From [Synechococcus] sp. NIES-970 (GTDB lineage Bacteria > Cyanobacteriota > Cyanobacteriia > Cyanobacteriales > MRBY01): a stretch of 64,000 bases of DNA. Below the pieces are notes generated by a model. That model was not told where the DNA came from. It saw only the letters and a program-made list of their open reading frames with translations, and ran no database searches. Numbering within the stretch: position 1 is the stretch's first letter; every line of letters begins with the position of its first letter. Below are positions 24,477 through 34,684 of the stretch, in pieces. Both the position numbers and the translations under genes were made by a program. The stretch lies in assembly GCA_002356215.1 (NCBI GenBank), contig AP017959.1, forward strand, positions 2,248,195-2,312,194, in the 5' to 3' direction.

Positions 24477-27400
24477 CTAGGCTTGTCCCCATGCGGCAGT
24501 TCTGGCGGGTAAATCAATGGTGAAACAACTCCCCACACCGAGCTCGCTGGTAACGCTGACTTGACCACCATGGGCCACTACAATTTGTTTGACAAGAGCC
24601 AGTCCCAAACCAGTGCCTTCATGTTGACGAGTGAGGGCACTATCAAGTTGCACAAAAGGTTCAAAGAGGCGATCAAAATGTTCCTTCGCAATGCCGATCC
24701 CCGTATCTTCTACCATGAGTCGCAGGCAGGCCAGGTTTTCTCCCAAGAGCTCAGGGGAGGCAGGAAGATAGCAGACCCGAAGCCAGACTTGTCCCCCTGC
24801 CGCTGTAAACTTCACGGCATTTCCTAAAAGATTAATCAACGCCTGACGAATTCGACGCTCATCTAGATAAAACAGCGGCAAATCAGGCGGGCAGTCGAAT
24901 TGGAGCTGGATATGCTTTTTCTGGGCTTGGGATTTGAGAAAAATGAGGCTCGATTGGCAGAGCTGCTCGATCGCCACCGCCTGGGTCTCAAGGTCTAATT
25001 GTCCGGCTTCAATGGTGGCGAGGTCTAAAATTTCATTGATCAATTCCAGCAAATGGGTGCCACTTTGGTCAATAGTTGTCAAAGCCTGGACTTGCTTGGG
25101 GGTGATGGCCCCATAAATTTCCTCCTGGAGAATTTCCACCGTACCGAGAATGGCATTGAGGGGAGTGCGCAGTTCATGGCTCATCATCGCAAGAAATTCA
25201 TCTTTGAGACGGGTGGCCCGTAAGAGTTCGGCATTGGTGCGCTCCAGTTGAATTTCGGCGGCCTTGCGATCGCTAATATCTTCGAGAATGCCTTCAACGG
25301 CGATCAGTCTACCCGACCCATCATAAACACCATGTTGAGAAACATTCACTGTACGCTGGGTGCCATTGGGATGAATAAAACGCATCTCAAACTGCTGGGA
25401 GAAAGAATCTCCTTCCAATAGTCGTCGCACGTGTTGGCCAGCTTTTTCGATATCTGCGGGGAGCCAATTGGTAGAATCCATCCAGGGTTTATTGAGAATT
25501 GAATCCAGGGTCTGCCCAAAGATGTTCATCACGCCACCCGTGGCATAGGTAATAATGCCGCTCGGGCCGCTGTGGCTAAAGATAACGAATTGCTCCCCAA
25601 TATCATCGACGAGCCGTTGATATTTAGCGCGGCTTTCTCGGAGTTGGGCTTCGACCAATTTACGTTCGGTGATGTCCTGGGCAGAACCGATGGTTTGTTT
25701 CACACGACCTGCGGCATCTCGGCTAAATACGGAATGTCTGCTGTAGAGCCAGCGCCACTGGCCTTGTCGATTCTGGAGGCGGTATTCATATTCATAGACC
25801 ACATCGTCTTCGGCCTGGGCTAAACGCCTGTATTCAGCGGGTAACTTTTTAAAGTCATCGGGGTGCATCAAGTCCGCAAAAAAGTGATTCCCCATTGCTT
25901 GAATTTCAGCGGGGCTATACCCAAGAATGCTGCCAATTTCGCGGTTGACATAAATATTGCGCTGTTCTTGGAGATCGTAGATATAGAGGACATTCGGGGA
26001 GGCATCCGCCAGTTGCTGAAGAAAGCGCTGGCTTTTTTGGAGAGCCAGTTCTGCGGCTTGGCGATCGGAAATGTCTTGGAAAACAACCATCGCATATTTA
26101 ACGCTGCCGTCTAGGTTATAGATCGGGACCCCTGCTACTTCAAGGGGGACATTGCCCTGGTCGAGGTGGAGTTCTAGATTATTGACCTGGCTGACCTCCC
26201 CTTGGAGGGCACGGATCAGGGGCAGTTGCTCCTGGGGATAAAGCTGGTCTGTACCGAGAATGTAGGCTTGGTAAAATTCGGTTAAATCTCCGGTGTGGTC
26301 ATAGTGCTGGATGTCTTTGCCCGTTAGGGCGATCGCCTTGCGATTGAGATATTGAACTTTGAGCTGCTGGTCGACGATGAGAATGCCTAGGGGCACTGCT
26401 TCAAGGAATTGTTGGAGCTGGTGATTTTGACTTTCTAAGTGGGCGAGAGTTGCCTGTCGTTCCTGTTGGGAATCCTGCATCGCCTGCACCATTTGCTGGA
26501 AGGACCGCGTGAGCTGATCCAGTTCTCGGACACCCCCTAGGGAGTGAGCAATGGCGGGCCATTCTCCGGCCTGTAGTTTCTGGCTGGCTTTGTTGAGCTT
26601 AATGATCGGTCGTGCGAGCCAGCGGGCGGTCATGATGCCAACACCGATGGCGATCAGGAGCGTTATCCCTGATAAAACGAGGGTATGGATCCGATTGGCA
26701 TGGATGCGGCCCATAAAGTCGGATTCGGGGACGGTCACCACCAGTAGCCAATCTAAGCCGTAGTTATCGCGGTAGTTTTCAACCCGCACAAATAAAGTTT
26801 CACCATCAACTCGGAGGCGCAGCTCTGTGGGTTCGGTGAGGGCGATCGCCTGATCTGTGTCAGAGGTTAACTGGGAGGCGATCGCCTGTAACCAAGGATC
26901 CGCACTGTTGATCGCCATGAGTGGCTCCGGGAAATCCTGATAATTTCGCCGAAAAGGTTCCATTTCCGTAGAAGTGGCGATTATATTCCCAGACCGCTCG
27001 AGAATATAGGCTCTACCTTTTGGAGAAAGTGCTAGCTGCTGCAAAAAAGTGCTGATATCTGACAACGTTACATTGCTATGGAGAATGCCAAGAAAATTTT
27101 GGTTTTCGTCATACACTGGTCTACCCGCATCAATCATCAACGACGGAATCACATAGGCCACGAAGGGGCGAGTCCAGATCTGCCCAGGGGCGATCGCCAA
27201 TTCTTCGTACCAGACCGTGTTCAGGGTATCGATCGCAAAAGAATAAATCTTTTGGGTGGCGCGTCCCCGTGAATCAACAAGAAAATAATCCCGGTTAGCG
27301 CCACTACTGGGCACTTCCGCTAGAGAAATCGTGCCGATGGGCAGTCGTTTACCCACCAGAGGTTCTGCCAAAGTCACTACTTCTTCGCTCATAAATCGGC

Positions 27401-27803
27401 CATAGCCAATCTCGCGACCCTGATTATCCGTAAACCGGATTGTTGGCAGGGTAGGTAACAATTGCATTTGCTCCCAGAAAAACTGACGGAGCTGCTCTAG
27501 ATTTTTTGGATCAAGGCGACCATCTTGGATCGCCTCGTAGCCAGTGGCGATCGCCCGTTGTTGGAGCTGCAGTTGATCGTCTAAATGTTCATGAATATTT
27601 TGGCTGATTTGAATATGCAGGTGTTCAGCCAAATGCTCCACATCCTGTTTGCCGCTGCGGTAGGAAAAATAACTAACCAATCCCACCGAAATCACTAACT
27701 GACAAACAAACGGCAGCACCAATACCCAACTCAGGGGGAGGCGGCAATTGAGGGGCGACAATTTTAACAATGCAAAAATTTCCCCGGCTCCAGAGGTTCT
27801 CAC
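24477..27803 (-). CDS. Large Cache/HAMP/PAS sensor histidine kinase
   Basis: Membrane sensor kinase of about 1108 residues. An N-terminal membrane helix (about 25-45) and a second near 385-405 bracket an extracytoplasmic dCache-like sensor domain. A HAMP segment, a coiled coil and three PAS/PAC units follow (about 470-590, 600-725, 730-855; each ends in a DISDR or DITER motif). Then come HisKA with MMSHELRTPLNAILG and HATPase_c with LLGNAVKFTAAGG and VEDTGIGIAKEHFD. There is no receiver domain, and no response regulator is adjacent, so this is an orphan kinase. The start is uncertain: GTG 27803 gives the longest form, while TTG 27770 has a better ribosome site (GGGGAA nine bases upstream). 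The ligand is unknown. Confidence 0.9.
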   Translation of the reverse strand: MRTSGAGEIFALLKLSPLNCRLPLSWVLVLPFVCQLVISVGLVSYFSYRSGKQDVEHLAEHLHIQISQNIHEHLDDQLQLQQRAIATGYEAIQDGRLDPKNLEQLRQFFWEQMQLLPTLPTIRFTDNQGREIGYGRFMSEEVVTLAEPLVGKRLPIGTISLAEVPSSGANRDYFLVDSRGRATQKIYSFAIDTLNTVWYEELAIAPGQIWTRPFVAYVIPSLMIDAGRPVYDENQNFLGILHSNVTLSDISTFLQQLALSPKGRAYILERSGNIIATSTEMEPFRRNYQDFPEPLMAINSADPWLQAIASQLTSDTDQAIALTEPTELRLRVDGETLFVRVENYRDNYGLDWLLVVTVPESDFMGRIHANRIHTLVLSGITLLIAIGVGIMTARWLARPIIKLNKASQKLQAGEWPAIAHSLGGVRELDQLTRSFQQMVQAMQDSQQERQATLAHLESQNHQLQQFLEAVPLGILIVDQQLKVQYLNRKAIALTGKDIQHYDHTGDLTEFYQAYILGTDQLYPQEQLPLIRALQGEVSQVNNLELHLDQGNVPLEVAGVPIYNLDGSVKYAMVVFQDISDRQAAELALQKSQRFLQQLADASPNVLYIYDLQEQRNIYVNREIGSILGYSPAEIQAMGNHFFADLMHPDDFKKLPAEYRRLAQAEDDVVYEYEYRLQNRQGQWRWLYSRHSVFSRDAAGRVKQTIGSAQDITERKLVEAQLRESRAKYQRLVDDIGEQFVIFSHSGPSGIITYATGGVMNIFGQTLDSILNKPWMDSTNWLPADIEKAGQHVRRLLEGDSFSQQFEMRFIHPNGTQRTVNVSQHGVYDGSGRLIAVEGILEDISDRKAAEIQLERTNAELLRATRLKDEFLAMMSHELRTPLNAILGTVEILQEEIYGAITPKQVQALTTIDQSGTHLLELINEILDLATIEAGQLDLETQAVAIEQLCQSSLIFLKSQAQKKHIQLQFDCPPDLPLFYLDERRIRQALINLLGNAVKFTAAGGQVWLRVCYLPASPELLGENLACLRLMVEDTGIGIAKEHFDRLFEPFVQLDSALTRQHEGTGLGLALVKQIVVAHGGQVSVTSELGVGSCFTIDLPARTAAWGQA

Positions 27804-28283
27804 CCTCTAATCTAATCGGGAATTTAACTAGACAACCGCCCCCTGCAAAAAATTTTGATCCGCCACGGGGGCGCCAAAGCAGAAACTCTGGCGATCGCCC
27901 CTATGCCTCTGGAGTTTGTGCAAGAAAATATTTGAGAAGTATTAAAAACTATTGACTTATCCCTTCGGTTTTCTGAATTGGGGAACTTTTACCAAGGATT
28001 TCCCAGAGAACACCCCAGAATTGGCAGACTAAGTTTTTTTAAATATCTTGACTTCTACGCATATCCGCGAGAACTTCGTAGGAATTGTAGAGATAGAGTC
28101 GCCCATCCGAGTTAGCTAAAGAAAATAAAAGTTCAATGACAGATTATTTAGCTACTGGTAAGACCCTTAGAAAACTTGGGTATCTTGAAATCCAAATATC
28201 TTCAATTTTTTCTCTTAGATCCCCCAGCCAAAGCCAGCCTCTTATTTAGGAAAAACCCGACTTGCCACCTTGGAGACCATGAC
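27804..28283. other. 480-base divergent region between the histidine kinase and the HlyD gene
   Basis: AT-rich spacer with one HIP1 octamer near 27890. Two TTGACT hexamers (near 27952 and 28049) look like -35 elements, but neither has a convincing -10 at 16-18 bases. An open frame upstream of the HlyD gene (from 28176) is in frame with it but judged leader. Confidence 0.45.
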
Positions 28284-29552
28284 ATGACCTCAGGACAATT
28301 TCCGGAAGACACCGCTCAAAATCCAAAAAAAACAGCCAAGCGGCGTCCTTCCCGGCAAAATATTTTTAAGTTTCTAAGGCTAGGCTTTCTATGCAGCGTC
28401 TGTGCGGTGCTCGCCTGGATACTTTGGAATAGATCCCAAGCTTTTACCAGTCGCCAGGCCGTGGTCAACGGTACCGTGATTACTGTCTACACTCCCCTTG
28501 AAGGTAAGCTTGCCCTGAATCCTTTAGAACCGGGTTTACTCGTAGAAGCGGGTGCGGAGGTAGGGAGAGTCGAAAACCCCCTCAATCCCCAGTTGGTCGT
28601 TGATCAACAAACCATCATCAGCCAGATGAAAACCATTGAGAGCCAAATTCAGAGTTTAGATCAGCGTATAGCTGGCCGTCAGACGTTGCTGAATCAATTT
28701 CAAGCAGAGCGGGGACAACAAAGTGGTTTGCAGCGACAATATCAAGCGGAACGAGTGGCCCAGTTAGAGAAAGAATTAGACGCGTCTAAGTCAGCCGCCC
28801 GCGCCGCTCGCCTAGAGGCAGAACGCTACCAATTTTTATACGACAATGGTGGCATCACCCTCAGTTTGGTCGATCAAGTCAAGGCGACCGCAGAACAAGC
28901 TGAAGCTGCGGTGCAACGACAGGAGGCGGCCTTGGCTCAAACACGCACGGAACAGCGCGCTAGTGCCCAAGGTTTACAGCTAGAAGGGTCAAGGGTGTTT
29001 AGTTATCCAGAAATTCGGGTGAGAGAGTTGATCCAAGAACTAGATGATCTCCGGCAGCAACAGGAAGAATTGCGAGTAAGCCTTGTGGCCAAGCAGGAGG
29101 AGCTTGTGAAAATTTCGGAACAGCTCAACCTCGCTCAATCGACTCCCATCACTGTGCCCCTGACGGGGGCGATTTGGTCTCTTAATAAATCTAGTACCCA
29201 AGTACCAGAGCACATCAATGCGGGCGATCCCCTTTTTCAGATCCTAGATTGTAATAATTTGTGGGTCGATGCCTTTGTCGCGGAACAACAGTTGGATTTT
29301 ATTACCGTTGGCGATCGCGTTGATATCCGCTTTTTGGGTAAGCGCGATCGCACCCGATACACTGGCTATGTGAATGATATTCGTTCTGGTATTGGCCGTT
29401 CTAATCCTGGGGATGACGTGGCTGTCCCCCCAGCAGAAATGGTTCGTCGAGAATTGGACATTAGAATCCGTTTAGAAGGTTTGAGTATTCCTCCTTCTGA
29501 GTTTTGCGGGGTGGGACGCAGCGTGGAAGTAACCTTCCAGAAGCCTGAGTAA
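28284..29552 (+). CDS. HlyD-family membrane fusion (adaptor) protein linked to cellulose synthesis
   Basis: The 422-residue protein has a basic cytoplasmic N-terminus, one membrane span (about residues 34-52, LGFLCSVCAVLAWILW), and a lipoyl-like half domain (VNGTVITVYTPLEGKL). A long coiled-coil hairpin follows (about 105-290, with KTIESQIQSLDQRI and LIQELDDLRQQQEELRVS), then the closing lipoyl/beta-barrel part (APL-type TVPLTGAIWSLN; FVAEQQLDFITVGDRVDIRF). HlyD proteins bridge the inner membrane to an outer-membrane channel. The endoglucanase and cellulose synthase next door suggest it helps export glucan, as proposed for a HlyD-like protein in Thermosynechococcus. ATG 28284 has GGAG eight bases upstream. 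No ABC transporter partner is nearby. Confidence 0.85.
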   Translation: MTSGQFPEDTAQNPKKTAKRRPSRQNIFKFLRLGFLCSVCAVLAWILWNRSQAFTSRQAVVNGTVITVYTPLEGKLALNPLEPGLLVEAGAEVGRVENPLNPQLVVDQQTIISQMKTIESQIQSLDQRIAGRQTLLNQFQAERGQQSGLQRQYQAERVAQLEKELDASKSAARAARLEAERYQFLYDNGGITLSLVDQVKATAEQAEAAVQRQEAALAQTRTEQRASAQGLQLEGSRVFSYPEIRVRELIQELDDLRQQQEELRVSLVAKQEELVKISEQLNLAQSTPITVPLTGAIWSLNKSSTQVPEHINAGDPLFQILDCNNLWVDAFVAEQQLDFITVGDRVDIRFLGKRDRTRYTGYVNDIRSGIGRSNPGDDVAVPPAEMVRRELDIRIRLEGLSIPPSEFCGVGRSVEVTFQKPE

Positions 29553-29566
29553 ACAAAAACTATCAG

Positions 29567-30817
29567 CTAAAATGCGGCCTTTGTTAGGCCGAGGGCTTGA
29601 ACAACAATGGGGTCTAGCTGTCGTTCTTTGTCGGCATTGAGGACGAGGGCAAATCCCCCAGCATAGTCCCACATTGTCCAACCGATCTGTTGATTTTCTA
29701 GGGTTTGGCGGACATCCCGTAGCCACTGGGCGCGGTCGAGGGTGTCCACGTAATATTTAAAGACGCCAAATTCGTTGCAAATAACCTTTACATTATGCTG
29801 CTTTGCCCAGGCTGCGACCTGCTGTATTTTTGTTTCGATTTTGCCGCGATGCCACCGTTGATCGCCGTATTCTCTGAGGGCGTAGCGGGCGTCTTCATCG
29901 GCGACCTGAGGGAGCAGCTTGGCGATCGCCTGGGGATGTGATGGATAGGGTACACCCCGCAAGTGAAACCAAGCAGGATAAGCCCAGTCCGCTCCCTGAT
30001 GTGTAAAAACACTGGGGTCATAGAAATGGAAGTTATAGACAATGTTGTGGTCGGCTAAGGGCTCTAGGGCCACCAAATCAGCAACAGCAGACCAGTTATC
30101 CCCCGTGGCGATCAGCGTATGGTCTGGGGCGGCTGAGCGTACTTGCTCGATTAACCGCTGTTGAATGGCGGCCCAATGCTCAGACTGGTGAATTTCTGGT
30201 TCATTGAGAATTTCTAAAAAGAGCCAGTCTGGATCGTAATGGGACAAGTGGCGGGCAAAAGTATGCCAAAATTGCCCAAAAGTATCGACAAACTGATCTC
30301 CAGTGCGGAGTGCCTCTTTGAATTCGGGGTCGGGGTGGAGATCCACAATGACAGCTAGGTGATGGGCCAAAATTAAGGCGATCGCCTCATCTAGGGAGGC
30401 CAATGCCTCGGGCAACAGTTTATCTGGTTGATCCATATCAAACAGGAACTCAGGATTAACTGGCAGACGCACATGATCCAAGGCGATCGCCTGCAGTAAC
30501 TCTAAATCTCTTGTTGTAATGTAGTGGCGAAAATGCTCAGGACTAGAACCATGCCGTTCATCAACCTGGGCAAACCAATGACTAAGGTTAACGCCCCGTT
30601 GCATTCTTTCGAGACGAATGGGAGAAACCGCTGACGGCGAACCGAAAAAGTTGGGGAAGCCCCAACTTTTATCGTCACCTCCCCAAGCCATTAAAATTAC
30701 CCCTGACAGAAGAATTAAAGCGATGGTGCGGAAGACTTTTTTAATTTGACTGAAACGATGAATAACAACTTTATAAACTGTTTGAAACCTTAAAAATACT
30801 TCAAAAACATTTAACAT
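29567..30817 (-). CDS. GH5-like endoglucanase (cellulase), membrane-anchored
   Basis: The 416-residue protein has an N-terminal hydrophobic anchor at about 31-45 (TIALILLSGVILMAWGG). A glycoside hydrolase family 5 (beta/alpha)8 domain follows: RGVNLSHWF at the barrel start, DHVRLPVNPEF, VIVDLHPDPEF, the acid/base motif FLEILNEPEI, and the nucleophile region VICNEFGVFKYY. A short cellulase encoded beside a synthase is typical of cellulose operons (BcsZ-like role in trimming the nascent glucan). It is convergent with the HlyD gene (14 bases between the stops) and divergent from the synthase. ATG 30817 is preferred to the upstream TTG at 30862. Confidence 0.85.
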   Translation of the reverse strand: MLNVFEVFLRFQTVYKVVIHRFSQIKKVFRTIALILLSGVILMAWGGDDKSWGFPNFFGSPSAVSPIRLERMQRGVNLSHWFAQVDERHGSSPEHFRHYITTRDLELLQAIALDHVRLPVNPEFLFDMDQPDKLLPEALASLDEAIALILAHHLAVIVDLHPDPEFKEALRTGDQFVDTFGQFWHTFARHLSHYDPDWLFLEILNEPEIHQSEHWAAIQQRLIEQVRSAAPDHTLIATGDNWSAVADLVALEPLADHNIVYNFHFYDPSVFTHQGADWAYPAWFHLRGVPYPSHPQAIAKLLPQVADEDARYALREYGDQRWHRGKIETKIQQVAAWAKQHNVKVICNEFGVFKYYVDTLDRAQWLRDVRQTLENQQIGWTMWDYAGGFALVLNADKERQLDPIVVQALGLTKAAF

Positions 30818-31053
30818 CCCAATTAGCCCAGTAACTTTTCCGAAGCAATATCTTTGAAGCAAGATAGACTTGCCCCCAGTCTAGGGAACTTTAAAATTTG
30901 ATAACAGAACGATTGTCCCCATAGTTTGCCCAATTCAGTATTGTTTATCTTTGAAAAGAGATCTCGCGCTAAATTTAGTGCCTTGATAGTAACCGGCCTT
31001 GACTAATCTAAGCCTTAGGTTCTCCATATGGACAAAAGTGCCTACAAATTTTC

Positions 31054-33255
31054 ATGACTTTACAGCAATCTAACCAGCCCCCTAAATCTGCTTCTCCCCC
31101 AGAAAAGCCAGCCAGAAGTTTTCTTGACAACATTGAATTACTGCTCTTGTTTGCGATCGCCCTGGGGGGAGCCATGTGGCTTTGGCCTCAGATCAGATAT
31201 TGGGACATGTACCCCCGCCTTGTCTCTTGGTGGTATCAGGCTGGCACTTGGTTTAACCCCTCTAGTGCCGATCGCTTTGTATTATTGCTGCCGACCTTTG
31301 GTTGGCTCATTGTCTTGGGGGTGATGCGAGAAGTCTTTTCTAAACCCAATACCTGGACTCGTTCCTTTGCTTCCTTTTCACTCGTAATTCTGGGAGCTCG
31401 CTATGAATTGTGGCGTTTTTTTGAAACCCTCAATTTGGATGATCCCCTCAATGGCACCCTGAGTGTGCTGCTGTTTGTGATGGAATTGGTCACTTTTTTC
31501 AACACGGCTGCATTTCTACTGAATACGATTTTGACCATTGATCGCAGTCCAGAGGCCGATCGCCTTTCCCAGGCAGTCATCGCCAAAACCTATCAACCGA
31601 CCGTAGATGTGCTCATTCCCACCTACAATGAGCCCGCCGATATTCTGCGGCGTACTGTGATTGGTTGTCAGGCGATGGACTATGACCACAAGCAGATTTA
31701 TCTGTTAGATGATATGCGCCGACCACATATTCGTGCCTTAGCAGAAGAATTAGGCTGTCATTACTTTGATCGCCCTGATAATAATCATGCAAAAGCTGGC
31801 AACATCAACCATGCCCTAGGGAAGATTAACGGGGATTTAATCGTGGTTTTTGATGCGGACTTTATTCCCACAACAAATTTTTTGACCCGCACTGTCGGCT
31901 TTTTTCAGGATGAAAAGGTGGCGATGGTCCAAACCCCCCAGAATTTTTATAACGAAGATCCAGTCAGTGTGAACCTAGGGCTGCAGTCGGTCTTAACGAA
32001 TGAGCAAACCTTATTTTTCCGTTATATTCAACCCAGCCGCGATGTGACAAACTCTGTGATCTGCTGTGGGACTTGTTTTGTGATTCGGCGATCGGCCCTC
32101 GATGAAATTGGCGGCATTCCTACTGAGAGTATTACTGAAGATTTTTTTACTTCTTTACATCTCCAAGGTCGGGGCTATCGCATCAAATATCTCAATGAAG
32201 CTGTTTCTGCTGGCATGTCACCGGAAACGATCGGGGATTATATTAGTCAACGGCTCCGATGGGGCCAGGGCACAATTCAGACGCTTTTTTGTAAAACAAA
32301 TATTTTTTCTTTACCTGGACTCAATCCGGTTCAGCGCCTATCGCATAGCCTAGGGCTTTTGTACTGGTTTTTGGCGCTGCCTCGTCTGTGTTTTCTTTTG
32401 ATGCCATTGGCGTATTTGTTGTTTGAGCTTGCGCCCCTACGGGCCACAGTAGAAGGAATTTTAGCTTTTTATGTTCCCTACTATTTCAGTAATATCTTGG
32501 TTTTTTCTTGGCTGACAGGGGGGAGGCGATCGAGCTTTTGGTCTGATGTCTATGAAACTCTACTGTGTTTTCCTATGACTTTGACCATTTTTCGGACTCT
32601 CTGGAAACCTTTTGGCAAAGGGTTTAAGGTGACGCCCAAAGGAGTTTCAGGGAGCCAGCTCAATGTTAATTGGCAACTGGTCTGGCCCCCTTTGATGATT
32701 ATGTTTTTATGTATTTTTGGGATTACGTTACGTTTAACGGGCCTGAGCTGGAGCACGGTTAATCCTGATAGTTTGATGGTCAATATTTTTTGGACATTTT
32801 ATAATCTGGGGCTGCTTTATATTTGTATTTTTGTGGCGGTAGATGTACCCCAACGAGCGCATCCTCGTTTTAATTTACGTTACCCCTGTGAGCTGCGATC
32901 GCCTGAAGGAACTTGGACAGGGGAGAGTTTGGATCTGTCGGAAGGGGGGGCGGCCCTACGTTTCCAGCGCGACCCAGCCAACGCACCTTTACCCCAGAGC
33001 GCAGAACTGTGGCTAGAAGCCCTCGATCAATCGCTGCCAGTGGAGCTACGCTGGCAAAAACCGACAAAGGACAAACAATGGCTGGTGGTCGGCATCCACT
33101 TCCAAAGTCTGTCCCTGGCAGATCAACGGCGATTAATCCCGCTGCTTTATTGCCGCCCTGATCAGTGGCAAGAAAATTTTGTGGAAGAACATGTTACCGC
33201 TTGGGCTTTCTTGAAATCGATTTTCCGGATGTATGCGATCGCCGAAACCCGTTAA
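31054..33255 (+). CDS. bcsA: Cellulose synthase catalytic subunit (BcsA-type GT2 with PilZ domain)
   Basis: The 733-residue inner-membrane glycosyltransferase polymerises UDP-glucose to beta-1,4-glucan. Four N-terminal membrane segments precede the GT2 domain (about 180-430), with VDVLIPTYNEPADI, LLDDMRRP, VVFDADFIP, the acceptor motif TEDFF and QRLRWGQG (QxxRW). Further membrane helices and a C-terminal PilZ domain follow. The PilZ domain keeps both c-di-GMP motifs, RFNLR (RxxxR) and DLSEGG (D/NxSxxG), so activity should respond to c-di-GMP. No BcsB, BcsC or BcsD homologue is adjacent; the HlyD protein and GH5 enzyme occupy the neighbourhood instead. The symbol follows family use, and cesA is used by some authors for cyanobacterial members. 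Confidence 0.92.
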   Translation: MTLQQSNQPPKSASPPEKPARSFLDNIELLLLFAIALGGAMWLWPQIRYWDMYPRLVSWWYQAGTWFNPSSADRFVLLLPTFGWLIVLGVMREVFSKPNTWTRSFASFSLVILGARYELWRFFETLNLDDPLNGTLSVLLFVMELVTFFNTAAFLLNTILTIDRSPEADRLSQAVIAKTYQPTVDVLIPTYNEPADILRRTVIGCQAMDYDHKQIYLLDDMRRPHIRALAEELGCHYFDRPDNNHAKAGNINHALGKINGDLIVVFDADFIPTTNFLTRTVGFFQDEKVAMVQTPQNFYNEDPVSVNLGLQSVLTNEQTLFFRYIQPSRDVTNSVICCGTCFVIRRSALDEIGGIPTESITEDFFTSLHLQGRGYRIKYLNEAVSAGMSPETIGDYISQRLRWGQGTIQTLFCKTNIFSLPGLNPVQRLSHSLGLLYWFLALPRLCFLLMPLAYLLFELAPLRATVEGILAFYVPYYFSNILVFSWLTGGRRSSFWSDVYETLLCFPMTLTIFRTLWKPFGKGFKVTPKGVSGSQLNVNWQLVWPPLMIMFLCIFGITLRLTGLSWSTVNPDSLMVNIFWTFYNLGLLYICIFVAVDVPQRAHPRFNLRYPCELRSPEGTWTGESLDLSEGGAALRFQRDPANAPLPQSAELWLEALDQSLPVELRWQKPTKDKQWLVVGIHFQSLSLADQRRLIPLLYCRPDQWQENFVEEHVTAWAFLKSIFRMYAIAETR

Positions 33256-33256
33256 T

Positions 33257-34543
33257 TTAGATCAAATCTCGGTGAGTAAAAGATTTGGCGTCGGGGCCGC
33301 TGTAGGTGGCCGCAATTTGACCATGACCAACAAGCTGATATTTATAGGTCACGAGCCCTTCTAGACCAACGGGGCCACGGGGCGGTAGGGTTTGGGTACT
33401 GATCCCCACCTCGGCTCCAAAGCCATAGCGGAACCCATCGGCAAAGCGGGTCGAACAGTTATGGTAAACCCCGGCGGCATTCACTTCATTGAGAAACTGT
33501 TGGGCCGTCGCCGTATCTTCTGTGATAATCCCATCGGTGTGCTTGGAACCGTAGGTGTTGATGTGGGCGATCGCCGCTGCGACATCCGGCACAACTTTAA
33601 TCGCTAGGACCAAATCACTGTACTCTGTGCGCCAATCCTCCGCCGTCGCCGGCTGTACAGGAATAATCTTTTGGGTCGCTTCATCGCCGATCAAGGTCAC
33701 TTGTTTCGCGGTGAGGGCCGCCGCGATCTGAGGCAAAAATTCCGGGGCAATTTTTTCGTGGACCAACAGCGTTTCTACCGCGTTACAGGCAGCCGGATAT
33801 TGGGTTTTTGCATCGACAACAATCGGAATGGTTTTGCTTAAATCGGCGGCGACATCGATGTACAAATGACAAATCCCATCCGCATGGCCCAGCACCGGAA
33901 TATTGGTATTTTGTTGCACATACTGAACAAAGGCATTGGAACCCCGGGGGATGATCAGATCCACATATTGATCGAGGGACAGGAGGGTTTTAATTTCTTC
34001 GCGAGTGGTCAGAAGAGTAACGGCTTGGGGAGAAACCGCCGTATCTTGGAGAGCTGTTTGGATCACCTCTGTCAAAACGGTGCAGGACTGGAGCGCTTCT
34101 TTGCCCCCTTTGAGAATCACCCCATTACCTGATTTAATCGCCAGGCTCGTGATCTGAATCAGGGCTTCCGGGCGGGCTTCAAAAATAATCCCCAACACCC
34201 CCAGGGGACAGGTCACTCGTTTCAGCACTAAACCGTCATCTAGTTCTCGGTGGATCTGGAGATGGCCCACCGGATCGGGGAGATTAATCAGATCATAAAT
34301 GCCGGCGATCGCCCCCTGCAATTTACTCTCCCCTAACTTGAGGCGAGCATAGAGAGCCGGGGCGATCCCATCCCGCTCAGCCGCTGCACAATCAGCCTGG
34401 TTGGCCGCGACGATTCTCGCTTGGTTGGCCGTGAGAGCATCAGCAACTCTTACTAAAGCATCATTCCGTCGGGTCAAAGTTAATGTCGCTAACTTTTGGG
34501 CCGCTGCCCGGGTTTGTTTCGCCAATTCGATTAAATTTGCCAT
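33257..34543 (-). CDS. proA: Gamma-glutamyl phosphate reductase
   Basis: Second enzyme of proline synthesis, reducing gamma-glutamyl phosphate to glutamate semialdehyde with NADPH. It has 428 residues. It shows [20 protein letters not shown], the catalytic cysteine region [14 protein letters not shown], and the family C-terminal segment ending [23 protein letters not shown] 34543 is chosen because GAGGGA lies four bases upstream and the protein then starts MANLIELAK; an in-frame GTG at 34570 is unlikely. The partner proC lies in the same window at 61359. The stop is one base from the end of the convergent cellulose synthase gene. Confidence 0.96.
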   Translation of the reverse strand: MANLIELAKQTRAAAQKLATLTLTRRNDALVRVADALTANQARIVAANQADCAAAERDGIAPALYARLKLGESKLQGAIAGIYDLINLPDPVGHLQIHRELDDGLVLKRVTCPLGVLGIIFEARPEALIQITSLAIKSGNGVILKGGKEALQSCTVLTEVIQTALQDTAVSPQAVTLLTTREEIKTLLSLDQYVDLIIPRGSNAFVQYVQQNTNIPVLGHADGICHLYIDVAADLSKTIPIVVDAKTQYPAACNAVETLLVHEKIAPEFLPQIAAALTAKQVTLIGDEATQKIIPVQPATAEDWRTEYSDLVLAIKVVPDVAAAIAHINTYGSKHTDGIITEDTATAQQFLNEVNAAGVYHNCSTRFADGFRYGFGAEVGISTQTLPPRGPVGLEGLVTYKYQLVGHGQIAATYSGPDAKSFTHRDLI

Positions 34544-34627
34544 GGTTCCCTCTCGATTCTGACCAATCACTAATGTCTAATTACTCTTAACTGCAACGCC
34601 TGTTTCCATTCTGACCGCGCAAATGAA

Positions 34628-34652
34628 AAAAGCCCATAAAAATAGGCTTTTG
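34628..34652 (-). terminator. Intrinsic terminator of the ccmK3-ccmK4 unit
   Basis: On the minus strand AAAAGCC (plus 34645-34651) pairs with GGCTTTT (plus 34628-34634) around a short loop, and the T-run continues past the stem. It lies 33 bases after the ccmK4 stop and separates ccmK from proA. Confidence 0.75.
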
Positions 34653-34684
34653 GGAAATTTGTAAATGATTTGCGAGGAATAAAT

